The translations under genes and the position numbers were made by a program. A stretch of 46,796 nucleotides of DNA from Ruminococcus sp. Lineage in GTDB: Bacteria > Bacillota > Clostridia > Oscillospirales > Ruminococcaceae. This document shows positions 19,740 to 27,539 of the stretch, piece after piece. Every line of letters starts with the position of its first letter. The first letter of the stretch is position 1. The stretch lies in contig JAJQGO010000033.1 in the NCBI GenBank assembly GCA_021200415.1, positions 1 to 46,796 on the forward strand, written 5' to 3'. The notes beneath the pieces were generated by a model. That model had not been told where the DNA came from, did no database searches, and worked only from the letters and a program-made list of their open reading frames with translations.

Positions 19740-19772
19740 ATGAAGCTTAGAAAGATTATCTCGTTCCTGTAG
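19740..19772 (+). CDS. Short leader reading frame MKLRKIISFL
   Basis: A ten-codon reading frame with a strong GAGGAGG ribosome site upstream, ending 66 bases before the dockerin protein start. It resembles the first residues of a signal peptide. It could be a translated upstream frame that affects the gene behind it, or the relic of an older secreted-protein gene. Translation is not shown. Confidence 0.4.
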   Translation: MKLRKIISFL

Positions 19773-19838
19773 CATTTCAATCAAAAACTAACCGCAACTC
19801 AAAAACACACATTTTTACTTTTTCAGGAGGTTTTTACT

Positions 19839-20495
19839 ATGAAAAAATATTTATCTTTAATTCTTTCCGCAGCTATGTGCCTTTCAGCAGTTCCTATGAG
19901 TGCTGCCGCTGAGGAAGAGACTGACTCAGACGCAATTACAAATGATTATGTAGATTACGAGAGAATTCAGACAATTTCTGAGGGTATTTCCAACGGAACA
20001 TACGATGCAGATTTTAACTTTGACGGCGTATTTTCAAGAGCTGATATTGCTGCAATTGCAACGTTTTATGCCGAAGTTCAGACAGGCATGATTGAATCCG
20101 ACGGAACTGTTATTAGGGAATCAGTACTGAGCGATGAGGCACGCGCACTTATTGCTGCCAACGGCGATATTACAGGCAACGGAGCTGTTGATGCTGAGGA
20201 TTGCACGTACTTCCTCCAGTATTACTACACCAGATTTGTAGATGGTGATGCTAATCTCGATGGAATTGTTGACCCGTCTGACGCATCCTATATTCTCGCT
20301 TACTACTCTTACTCGCAGACCGGCACTTCAAACAGCAACTATGAAGTAGTTGACGATTATTTCAATACCGATAGAATTACCTATGAAGAGATTGAGAGAA
20401 AAGGTGATTATACCGGAGATGGTGTAGTTGATGCTGCTGACGCTTCAAAAATTCTTGCAGATTATGCTGAATCACAGGCATCAATGGTTGAATAA
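19839..20495 (+). CDS. Secreted protein made only of dockerin-type calcium repeats
   Basis: A 218-residue protein with a signal peptide (basic start, hydrophobic 5-20, likely cut after SAAA) and four dockerin-like F-hand repeats at about 58-79, 109-130, 136-157 and 189-210. Repeats 2-4 keep the D-x-(N/T)-x-(D/N)-G-x-(V)-D-x-x-D calcium loop followed by a helix; repeats 2 and 3 are spaced like a type I dockerin pair. No catalytic or carbohydrate-binding domain is present. Type I dockerins bind cohesins in cellulosome- or amylosome-like complexes of ruminococci, so it may occupy or link cohesins, but its partner is unknown. GGAGG precedes the start. Confidence 0.8.
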   Translation: MKKYLSLILSAAMCLSAVPMSAAAEEETDSDAITNDYVDYERIQTISEGISNGTYDADFNFDGVFSRADIAAIATFYAEVQTGMIESDGTVIRESVLSDEARALIAANGDITGNGAVDAEDCTYFLQYYYTRFVDGDANLDGIVDPSDASYILAYYSYSQTGTSNSNYEVVDDYFNTDRITYEEIERKGDYTGDGVVDAADASKILADYAESQASMVE

Positions 20496-20514
20496 TTTTA
20501 TCACATATACCAAA

Positions 20515-20552
20515 ATCGCCGGCTTAAATTAAGAGCCGGCGATTATTTTTTT
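20515..20552 (+). terminator. Intrinsic terminator between convergent genes
   Basis: ATCGCCGGCT pairs with AGCCGGCGAT, followed by TTATTTTTTT. The stem can serve the dockerin gene and, with the weaker T-run on the other strand, the convergent gene. Confidence 0.9.
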
Positions 20553-21316
20553 CAGTTTCCTGCACAGCCGTGCTTGTCCTCCCCGCATGAGTGCCCACCG
20601 CAGTTATGCTCGCCATGATGATGCGAACACTTTACGTCAGCGTTATAATCAAGCGAACCATTGAGATATGCTTCAACTGCCGCATCAGCATTTCCGCTGC
20701 ATCCGCCGAAAAGCTTAATTCCCGCCTGAGCAAGAGCCGTCTGAGCGCCGCCGCCGATTCCTCCGCAGATGAGAACATCGACCTTGCCGTTGAAAAGGAA
20801 TCCTGCCAGTGCTCCGTGTCCCTGTCCGTTTGTATCTACAACCTGAGAGCCTGTAACCTTTCCGTCCTCCACATCATAGATTTTGAACTGCTCGGAATGT
20901 CCGAAATGTTGAAAAATTTCTCCATTCTGATATGTTACTGCAATTCTCATAATACCATTTCCTTTCTCAATCGAAAAATTATTTGCTGTCTTGCCTGCCA
21001 TATAGCAATTATGACAGCTAAAATGTTTGTCGCAGACCTTATAATTACCGCCCGAAATAACAAGCTGTTTACCATTTACAATGCAATCGGCAATTTTTGT
21101 TCGCGCCGACTCGTAAATTTCAGTAACAGTCGTTTTGGAAATTCCCATTTGTTCGGCAGTCTGAACATGGGTCATCTTTTCGAGATCGACAAGTCTGACA
21201 GTTTCATATTCATCAACCGTCAGCAGAACTGCATCGCCGCTGACAATGCCATTGGGCTGAAATCCATTATATTCAGGCTCATCGCAGACTCGTCTGCATT
21301 TTTGCGGTCTTGCCAT
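20552..21316 (-). CDS. DUF134-NifX/NifB-like fusion protein with metal-rich tail
   Basis: A 254-residue protein. Residues 1-105 are a DUF134 domain: MARPQKCRRVC, an HTH region around AEQMGISKTTVTEIYESAR, and a CxxHFSCHNC cysteine cluster. Residues 122-222 are a dinitrogenase iron-molybdenum cofactor (NifX/NifB C-terminal) domain with IAVTYQNGEIFQHFGHSEQF and ICGGIGGGAQTAL. The last 30 residues are rich in His and Cys. DUF134 proteins resemble sigma-like DNA-binding proteins and often neighbour NifX domains, so a metal- or redox-linked regulator is likely, but no nif genes are here. The ATG at 21316 follows a strong GGAGGAGG site; a GTG five codons upstream is less likely. Confidence 0.85.
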   Translation of the reverse strand: MARPQKCRRVCDEPEYNGFQPNGIVSGDAVLLTVDEYETVRLVDLEKMTHVQTAEQMGISKTTVTEIYESARTKIADCIVNGKQLVISGGNYKVCDKHFSCHNCYMAGKTANNFSIEKGNGIMRIAVTYQNGEIFQHFGHSEQFKIYDVEDGKVTGSQVVDTNGQGHGALAGFLFNGKVDVLICGGIGGGAQTALAQAGIKLFGGCSGNADAAVEAYLNGSLDYNADVKCSHHHGEHNCGGHSCGEDKHGCAGN

Positions 21317-21338
21317 AAGATCCTCCTCCACAGAGTTT

Positions 21339-21352
21339 CCGTCATATGACGG
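21339..21352. promoter_or_regulatory. 14-bp perfect palindrome at the transcription start, candidate operator
   Basis: CCGTCATATGACGG is self-complementary over 14 bases and lies at about +1 to +14 of the promoter of the DUF134-NifX gene. A dimeric regulator, possibly the HTH-bearing product itself, could bind here. No second copy was seen in the window. Confidence 0.5.
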
Positions 21353-21359
21353 TAATTAT

Positions 21360-21388
21360 ATTGTATCACACTCTGCCGTTGTTGTCAA
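21360..21388 (-). promoter_or_regulatory. Sigma-A promoter of the DUF134-NifX gene
   Basis: On the minus strand TTGACA (21383-21388), a 17-base spacer and TACAAT (21360-21365). Confidence 0.8.
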
Positions 21389-21455
21389 GCATACGCAGAA
21401 AATTTCATTTTATTTTCTCAATTTATATGGATTGGAATTAAAATTAGCAATAATT

Positions 21456-21890
21456 CTAATCTTCAACTACATATCCGGTATAGTCCTTAAACAGTTGATA
21501 AACATCAGGATAATTTATTTTGGTTCTCAGCGGCTTTAATTCGGAATCCGTAAAGCAGTGGGAGGATTTACCCTCTGCGCACAAATCGCCGGTTATGCGG
21601 CTGATTACCCGATATTCCAGTTCAAGGCGAATTCCGGTAAATTTCGTTATCATGGGATAAACAACGAACGGCTCGTCAAAAATCAAGGGTTTGATGTATT
21701 TGCAATTAACAGACAAAACAGGCATCATTATCCCCATTGATTCAATCTTTTCAAACGGAAGTCCCGCTTGCTCAAGAAAAGATACACGTGATTCTTCAAA
21801 AATACGTATATAATTTGAGTGATGCATGATTTTCATTTTATCAGTCTCATAATAATACACCTTGCGTTCGTATGGATATATTTTTTTCAT
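21456..21890 (-). CDS. Acyl-CoA thioesterase of the hot-dog (YbgC/FadM) type
   Basis: A 144-residue single hot-dog domain. YYYETDKMKIMHHSNYIRIFEESR matches the 4HBT signature, with the acidic residue and histidine near the N-terminus, followed by the long helix FLEQAGLPFEKIE and the strands around LSVNCKYIKPLIFDEPF. Such enzymes hydrolyse acyl-CoA or acyl-ACP thioesters. The frame runs 63 codons further upstream through the divergent promoter region, but the ATG at 21890 has an AGGAAGAGGA site and begins the domain. It is divergent from the phospholipase D-family gene. Confidence 0.85.
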   Translation of the reverse strand: MKKIYPYERKVYYYETDKMKIMHHSNYIRIFEESRVSFLEQAGLPFEKIESMGIMMPVLSVNCKYIKPLIFDEPFVVYPMITKFTGIRLELEYRVISRITGDLCAEGKSSHCFTDSELKPLRTKINYPDVYQLFKDYTGYVVED

Positions 21891-21917
21891 TTTCCTCTTC
21901 CTTTCACCAAGAATTTG

Positions 21918-21926
21918 TGGTATAAT
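21918..21926 (+). promoter_or_regulatory. Extended -10 promoter of the cardiolipin synthase gene
   Basis: TGG directly before TATAAT (21921-21926), an extended -10 element, 52 bases before the gene. No good -35 is visible. Confidence 0.5.
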
Positions 21927-21978
21927 ATAATGATACCATATTTTGACACAAATATCCAGTTTTTGAAGGTGATAATTT

Positions 21979-23517
21979 ATGAAAATCAAAAAAATCTTGG
22001 GAAAGATTTTCAGTCGTAACGCAATTATAATTTTGCTGCTGCTTTTGCAGATTTCATTTTTCGTCCTGACGGTGTACACTTTGGGCGAACATTTTTATTT
22101 TGTTTATCTATTTCTAATGTTTTTGGACGTTATACTTGTAATTTATATTGCCAATAAAGATGAAAATCCGTCATATCAGCTTGCATGGATAATTGCGATA
22201 AGTGTTTTTCCGCTTTTTGGCGGATTGACCTACGTATTTGTAAAACGTTCACAGCATTTTCCGAAAAAAATATGCAAAATATATGAAGCTCACGCGAAAA
22301 ATTATTTGATTCAGAACAATGACACTCTCCACGAGCTTGAAAATCATTCCGATAGTAATGCAAATTTAGCAAGATATGTTATAAAATATGGTCCGTATCC
22401 TGTATATAGTCACACATCAAGCGAATATTTTTCTCTTGGTGAATTGCAGTTTGACGCACTTATCAATGAACTAAACAATGCAGAACATTTTATTTTTATG
22501 GAATTTTTTATAATCTCAGAAGGTTATATGTTCGACACGATTTCCGAAATTTTGATACGCAAGGCAAAGGAAGGTGTTGACGTAAGGCTGATGTACGACG
22601 GAATTGGAACGGGAATGCTGAGTATGTCCGGAAAAGCGTTTAAAAAATTGAAGGCAAACGGCGTAAAATGCAAGGCTTTCAACCCTTTTACTCCCCTCCT
22701 GTCATCCGTCCAGAACAACAGAGATCACCGAAAAACTATTGTCATCGACGGTGAAACCGCGTTTAACGGCGGAACTAATCTTGCTGATGAATATATTAAC
22801 AAAAAGGAAAGATTCGGGCACTGGAAGGACACCGCTATCATGGTAAAGGGCGAGGCGGTCTGGAATTATACGGTTATGTTCCTGCAGCTTTGGGATTTCG
22901 GTGAAAGAAACAGAGCAGATTATGAACAATTTATTCCAAAAACATATTCATTTCTGGAGTATCCGTCCGATGGATTTGTTCAGCCTTTTTCTGATTCGCC
23001 TCTTGATAATGAACATGTCGGCAAAATGGTATATATGGATCTGATAAATAATGCGTCTAAATATGTTTATATAACTACGCCTTATCTTGTGCTTGACCAC
23101 GAAGTTCTTACAGCACTTGAGCTTGCTGCGAAAAAAGGTGTTGAAGTAATAATAATTACGCCACATATTCCCGATAAATGGTACGTCCATCACATTGCAT
23201 GGAACACCTATCCTGATCTCATCAAAACAGGTGTTAAAATTTATGAGTACACGCCCGGCTTCATACACGCCAAAAGCTGCATTGCCGATGGAAAAACCGC
23301 GGTAATCGGCACTATCAATCTCGATTACAGAAGCTTTTATCTGCATTTTGAGTCTGCCGCTATCCTTTACGGCTGCTCCACAATAGCGGATATGAAGCGT
23401 GATTTTGACGAAACATTGGCAATCTCGCAAAAAATAACTCTTGAGGACTGCAAAAAGCGTCCATTTATTAAAAAGATTTCAGGTGTAATTCTCAAAATGT
23501 TCTCGCCACTTCTTTAA
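21979..23517 (+). CDS. cls: Cardiolipin synthase (phospholipase D family)
   Basis: A 512-residue membrane enzyme. Two N-terminal membrane helices (about 14-34 and 39-57) and a third near 66-88 are followed by two phospholipase D repeats with complete HKD motifs: H250-x-K252-x4-D257 with the following GGTNLADEY, and H430-x-K432-x4-D437 with GTINLDYRS. This is the layout of bacterial ClsA-type enzymes, which join two phosphatidylglycerols, or a PG and a PE, into cardiolipin at the membrane. The start has an AAGGTGA site. A related PLD-family phosphatidyltransferase is the main alternative. Confidence 0.92.
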   Translation: MKIKKILGKIFSRNAIIILLLLLQISFFVLTVYTLGEHFYFVYLFLMFLDVILVIYIANKDENPSYQLAWIIAISVFPLFGGLTYVFVKRSQHFPKKICKIYEAHAKNYLIQNNDTLHELENHSDSNANLARYVIKYGPYPVYSHTSSEYFSLGELQFDALINELNNAEHFIFMEFFIISEGYMFDTISEILIRKAKEGVDVRLMYDGIGTGMLSMSGKAFKKLKANGVKCKAFNPFTPLLSSVQNNRDHRKTIVIDGETAFNGGTNLADEYINKKERFGHWKDTAIMVKGEAVWNYTVMFLQLWDFGERNRADYEQFIPKTYSFLEYPSDGFVQPFSDSPLDNEHVGKMVYMDLINNASKYVYITTPYLVLDHEVLTALELAAKKGVEVIIITPHIPDKWYVHHIAWNTYPDLIKTGVKIYEYTPGFIHAKSCIADGKTAVIGTINLDYRSFYLHFESAAILYGCSTIADMKRDFDETLAISQKITLEDCKKRPFIKKISGVILKMFSPLL

Positions 23518-23544
23518 TTCAATGGACAAGCATTGTTAATATTT

Positions 23545-23591
23545 CGGAAGAAATTTATCCTGCACGGGATATTTTTCTTCCGATTTTTTTT
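23545..23591 (+). terminator. Intrinsic terminator of the cardiolipin synthase gene
   Basis: CGGAAGAAATTTATCC pairs with GGGATATTTTTCTTCCG across a short loop and is followed by eight T. Confidence 0.92.
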
Positions 23592-23600
23592 GCTTCCAAA

Positions 23601-23634
23601 ATCGACATATTCGGCACAAGCTTTGCATTATAAT
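23601..23634 (+). promoter_or_regulatory. Candidate Spo0A-controlled promoter of spoIIGA
   Basis: TTCGGCA (23610-23616) fits the reversed Spo0A box core TTCGNCA, and ATCGACA (23601-23607) differs at one base. They lie upstream of TATAAT (23629-23634), where a -35 would be, about 25-40 bases before the start site. In Bacillus subtilis spoIIG, Spo0A binds tandem boxes overlapping a poorly placed -35. Confidence 0.5.
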
Positions 23635-23677
23635 ATTATTGGAAACACCCATAAGAACAGAATCGGGAGATTTTATT

Positions 23678-24505
23678 ATGCAAACAATTTATGTAGATGT
23701 GCTTATTGTGCTTAATATATATGTTAATTTCTTTCTGATTAAAACTACATCTAAAATTACTCATACGCAAATAAAATTCATACGATGTGCCATTGCTTCG
23801 GTATATGGAAGTTTATTTTCCTTGCTGATTCTTATTCCTCACATCAACTTTTGGGTGAATATTATTATAAAATTAGCTGCTGCAATAACTATAATTATGA
23901 TTGCTTTCGGTATTCATAGCTTAAAAAGACTTATAATCAACAGCATTTCTTTTTTCATTGTGAATTTTATATTCGCCGGCGTCATTTACGCCGTGTACTC
24001 TTGGCTCAAGCCTGATTTTATTCACTTCAACAACACCTACTTTTATATTGATTTTTCCCTCGTTCTTCTCGTCTGCACAACGGCTGCCCTGTACTTTGCA
24101 GTGTGCGCTGTAAGGTATTTTTTCGACCGGACTCCCGACCATTCGGGATGCTATAAAGTAATAATAAAATACAAAAATAGAATGATATCTCTCAGTGGTA
24201 TTGCAGATACGGGTAATTCTCTTGTTGATTTTTTCAGCGGTAAGCCTGTTATTGTCTGCGGTGAGAATAATATTCATGAGATAACAGGTGAAAAATCTTT
24301 TGATTTCAACTTCAAAACAATTCCTAAGGGTTTCAGAATTATCCCCTGCTCTACCATATCCGACAGCGGCGTTATACCTATATTTTGTCCGGACGAGGTT
24401 ATTATCGTTGATGCCGAAAAAAATGAAAAAAAATCTGTCGAAGCTTTAATCGGATTTGGCAGCATATGCTCCGAGGCTATTTTTAATCCAAAGCTTCTTA
24501 AATAA
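23678..24505 (+). CDS. spoIIGA: Sigma-E processing peptidase SpoIIGA
   Basis: A 275-residue protein with about five N-terminal membrane helices (1-145) and a C-terminal aspartic-protease-like domain carrying the ADTGNSL motif (catalytic D177) followed by FFSGKPVIV. SpoIIGA sits in the sporulation septum and cleaves the pro-sequence of sigma-E in the mother cell. The sigE gene follows 40 bases later, as in other spore formers. The ATG at 23678 has a GGAG site 9 bases upstream. Confidence 0.93.
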   Translation: MQTIYVDVLIVLNIYVNFFLIKTTSKITHTQIKFIRCAIASVYGSLFSLLILIPHINFWVNIIIKLAAAITIIMIAFGIHSLKRLIINSISFFIVNFIFAGVIYAVYSWLKPDFIHFNNTYFYIDFSLVLLVCTTAALYFAVCAVRYFFDRTPDHSGCYKVIIKYKNRMISLSGIADTGNSLVDFFSGKPVIVCGENNIHEITGEKSFDFNFKTIPKGFRIIPCSTISDSGVIPIFCPDEVIIVDAEKNEKKSVEALIGFGSICSEAIFNPKLLK

Positions 24506-24545
24506 AATAAAAATATTTTATAAATTATATGATTGGAGAAAGCTC

Positions 24546-25244
24546 ATGAATATTTTAAAACACGTAATCGAAAAAATCAAAAATCTTTTTGTGGGTGAGG
24601 TGTTCTACATTAACGGCTCGGATACGCTCCCTCCCCCGCTCTCCCGCAGCGAGGAGGAAGAGGTGTTTCAGCGTCTTGAGAAAAATGATTCCGAGGCGCG
24701 CAATGAGCTGATTGTACATAATCTCAGGCTTGTGGTCTACATTGCAAAAAAATTTGAATCAACCGGTATCGGCGTTGAGGATCTCGTATCAATCGGCACA
24801 ATCGGTCTTATCAAGGCCGTGAATACATTCTGCCCAAGCAAAAAGATCAAGCTTGCCACATACGCTTCACGCTGCATTGAAAATGAAATTCTCATGTTCC
24901 TGCGTAAGGCGTCCCAGTATCGGAACGACCTTTCAATTGATGAGCCGCTTAATATTGACTATGACGGAAACGAGCTGCTCCTTTCGGATATTCTCGGAAC
25001 TGACGATGACATAGTGAATAAGGGAATTGAAAATGAGGCTGAACGTGAAATGCTCCGAAAGGCCGTGTCTGAGCTTTGCACACGGGAACGGGAAATCATG
25101 GAAATGCGGTTCGGTCTTGTTGACGGCAAGGAGCGCACGCAAAAGGAGGTTGCCGATCAAATCGGAATTTCACAATCCTATATTTCAAGGCTTGAAAAGA
25201 AAATCATCAAGAAGCTTCGCGTTCGTCTTGAAAAGCTTACATAA
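24546..25244 (+). CDS. sigE: RNA polymerase sporulation sigma factor sigma-E
   Basis: A 232-residue sigma-70-family protein. Region 2 has [34 protein letters not shown] and [12 protein letters not shown]. Region 4 has [13 protein letters not shown] and an [24 protein letters not shown]. The first 25-30 residues before [11 protein letters not shown] fit the removable pro-sequence cut by SpoIIGA. It directs early mother-cell transcription during sporulation. The start follows GGAGAAAGCTC. Gene pairing with spoIIGA separates it from sigma-G or sigma-K. Confidence 0.94.
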   Translation: MNILKHVIEKIKNLFVGEVFYINGSDTLPPPLSRSEEEEVFQRLEKNDSEARNELIVHNLRLVVYIAKKFESTGIGVEDLVSIGTIGLIKAVNTFCPSKKIKLATYASRCIENEILMFLRKASQYRNDLSIDEPLNIDYDGNELLLSDILGTDDDIVNKGIENEAEREMLRKAVSELCTREREIMEMRFGLVDGKERTQKEVADQIGISQSYISRLEKKIIKKLRVRLEKLT

Positions 25245-25253
25245 TACGGAAAT

Positions 25254-25305
25254 TCGGCGGAATGGCTGCGCCCACATGATATTGCAGCTCTTCCGCCGAT
25301 TTTTT
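25254..25305 (+). terminator. Intrinsic terminator of the spoIIGA-sigE operon
   Basis: TCGGCGGAA pairs with TTCCGCCGA, with an inner GCTGC/GCAGC stem, and six T follow. Confidence 0.85.
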
Positions 25306-25315
25306 GAAAAATGTA

Positions 25316-25344
25316 TTGAAAAAAATCATATAAAATGGTATAAT
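25316..25344 (+). promoter_or_regulatory. Sigma-A promoter of recJ
   Basis: TTGAAA (25316-25321), a 17-base spacer and TATAAT (25339-25344), 58 bases before the recJ start. Confidence 0.8.
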
Positions 25345-25363
25345 GTATATTATATAGAATTTT

Positions 25364-25380
25364 GGCAATACCGCACAAGG
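25364..25380 (+). repeat. Copy of the GGCAAYACCGCACAAAG motif in the recJ leader
   Basis: GGCAATACCGCACAAGG lies in the transcribed leader of recJ, just before its ribosome site. Only one arm is present here; it matches the ends of the element at 37168-37419. Confidence 0.6.
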
Positions 25381-25401
25381 ATTGTTGTTAGGAGAATGCT
25401 T

Positions 25402-27438
25402 ATGAAAAAATGGGATCTTGACTTCCCCGACAAGAGAATAATTTCGGAATTGACTATAAAATGCGGCATATCTTCACTTGCGGCAGCCGTATTGGCGTCA
25501 AGAGGTTATTCCTCTCCTGAATCTGTAATGAGCAGTTTGCAGGTCAGTGAGCTTTCAGATCCTTTTCTCATGAAGGATATGGATATAGCTGCCGATATTA
25601 TCAACGAGGCTATTGATAATGGCGATAAAATCTGCGTCTACGGAGATTATGACTGCGATGGAATTATGGCAACTGTTATGCTGTACTCCTATTTGCAGGA
25701 AACAGGCGCGGATGTGGCATATTATATACCGGAGCGAAAGGACGGCTACGGTCTTAACAAGGATGCTGTTCAGGCAATTGCTAATGAGGGCACTAAGCTT
25801 ATTATTACTGTCGATAACGGCATTTCCGCCATTGACGAAGCCGAATTTATCTATAGCTGCGGTATGAGGCTGATTGTTACGGATCATCATCAGACAGGCG
25901 ATGTACTTCCCCGTGCTGAGGCAATCGTTGACCCCCACAGAAGGGACTGCTTCTCCCCTTTCAAGTTCCTTTGCGGCGCAGGTGTCGTCTTAAAGCTGAT
26001 TGCCGCCCTTGACGGCGGAGATTATACTATGGCTCTTGAGCAGTTCGGAGATCTTGCCGCTGTAGCGACAGTTGCCGATATTGTAAGCCTTACGGGCGAA
26101 AACAGATTTATCGTATCCTACGGCATGAACCTTATTGAAAATACGGACAGACCCTCCCTCGAAGCTATGAAAAGTGTATGCGGTCTGGAGAATAAAAAAA
26201 TTGATTCCACGTCAATTGGATTTGGTATTGCTCCGAGAATCAACGCAGCGGGAAGATTTGGCTCTCCAAAAGCTGCCGCCGAGCTTTTCCTTTGCGAGGA
26301 TCCGGAGGAAGCGTTTGAATTGGCTGAGGAACTTGACCACCTTAACGACAAACGCAAAAATGCCGAAGCGGAAATAATACGTGAAATCAACTCTATGATT
26401 GACGCTGACCCGACGATTTTACATGAGAGAGTTATTTTCATCTGCGGAAAAAACTGGCACCACGGCGTAATTGGAATTGTCGCGGCAAAAATCGTGGAAC
26501 GCTGCGGAAAGCCCTGCTTTATCGCCTCGGAGGAAAATAATGAAATTCGCGGCTCGGCACGCTCTGTAAACGGATTTTCAATTTTCGACTCACTTAAATA
26601 TTGCTCCGAAGCACTTGTAAAATTCGGCGGACACCCCGGCGCAGGCGGATTCACAATCAAGACCGGCATGGTTTCCGAATTTAACAGACTCCTCAAGGAA
26701 TTTTCCCTCGAATACTATAAGGATATGCCTGACGTAATAATAAAACCCGATGCCGCTGTTTCTCCCATTGAGCTGCAGCCCGAATGCGTCAAGGGTATAT
26801 CTGTTCTCGAACCCTTTGGCTGCGAAAACGAAAAGCCTCTCTTCTACATTAAAAATGCTTTCGTTGACAGCATTGTCCCAATAAAAAACGGTCTGCACAG
26901 TAAATTAAGACTGAAATTCGGGACTGCATATCTGAACGCTTTCATCTTCCGAGTCTCGCCGGAGGAGCTGACAATCGCACGCGGCGATTACTGTGACTTT
27001 GCCGTTTCACTTGATATATATTCATCTAAGGGCAGCGATTATGTAAGCGCCATTATCAGGGAGTACAGTAAAAACTCCTCTGAAACTGCTGATATATGCG
27101 CCGATGGAAAGCTTTTTGAAGCCTTTATGCGGGACGAGGAGCTGACTATGGCGGAGTACAGAAAAATTTTCCCTGTGCGTAACGAGGTCGCGGCTATATA
27201 CAAGCGTATTCCCGATGAGGGCATTTCATTTGAATCGCTGTTTGCGAAAATGAAGCACGACGCTGTAAATTACGGTAAATTTTCTGTTGCCGTTGAGGCA
27301 ATGAGGCAGCTTTCACTTATCTCTTATACACCATCAGACCAAAAAATTATTCGTTTGAAGGTCAATAATAAGGTTGACCTGATGTCTGCACCGGTTTTGC
27401 TGAGGCTCAAAAATAAAATCGGTTCAGCTCACGTTTGA
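25402..27438 (+). CDS. recJ: Single-stranded-DNA exonuclease RecJ
   Basis: A 678-residue DHH-family nuclease. Motifs in order are VYGDYDCDGIMA (79-90), VDNGIS (137-142), TDHHQTG (160-166), a downstream NAAGR stretch in RINAAGRFG, and the DHHA1 motif GGHPGAGGFTIK. It has a C-terminal extension of about 100 residues as in many Firmicutes. RecJ degrades single-stranded DNA 5' to 3' in recombination and repair. The start at 25402 has an AGGAG site 7 bases upstream; the frame is open upstream through the sigE end and the terminator but is not coding there. Confidence 0.94.
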   Translation: MKKWDLDFPDKRIISELTIKCGISSLAAAVLASRGYSSPESVMSSLQVSELSDPFLMKDMDIAADIINEAIDNGDKICVYGDYDCDGIMATVMLYSYLQETGADVAYYIPERKDGYGLNKDAVQAIANEGTKLIITVDNGISAIDEAEFIYSCGMRLIVTDHHQTGDVLPRAEAIVDPHRRDCFSPFKFLCGAGVVLKLIAALDGGDYTMALEQFGDLAAVATVADIVSLTGENRFIVSYGMNLIENTDRPSLEAMKSVCGLENKKIDSTSIGFGIAPRINAAGRFGSPKAAAELFLCEDPEEAFELAEELDHLNDKRKNAEAEIIREINSMIDADPTILHERVIFICGKNWHHGVIGIVAAKIVERCGKPCFIASEENNEIRGSARSVNGFSIFDSLKYCSEALVKFGGHPGAGGFTIKTGMVSEFNRLLKEFSLEYYKDMPDVIIKPDAAVSPIELQPECVKGISVLEPFGCENEKPLFYIKNAFVDSIVPIKNGLHSKLRLKFGTAYLNAFIFRVSPEELTIARGDYCDFAVSLDIYSSKGSDYVSAIIREYSKNSSETADICADGKLFEAFMRDEELTMAEYRKIFPVRNEVAAIYKRIPDEGISFESLFAKMKHDAVNYGKFSVAVEAMRQLSLISYTPSDQKIIRLKVNNKVDLMSAPVLLRLKNKIGSAHV

Positions 27439-27539
27439 ATTACATACTTCTCTGAGTATACGAATGGAGAAGAATCACTTTAATTTTGGCATCCGCTGCC
27501 GGAAACGCGGTCCGCTTGCGCGGTGATTGGAGAATTTGT

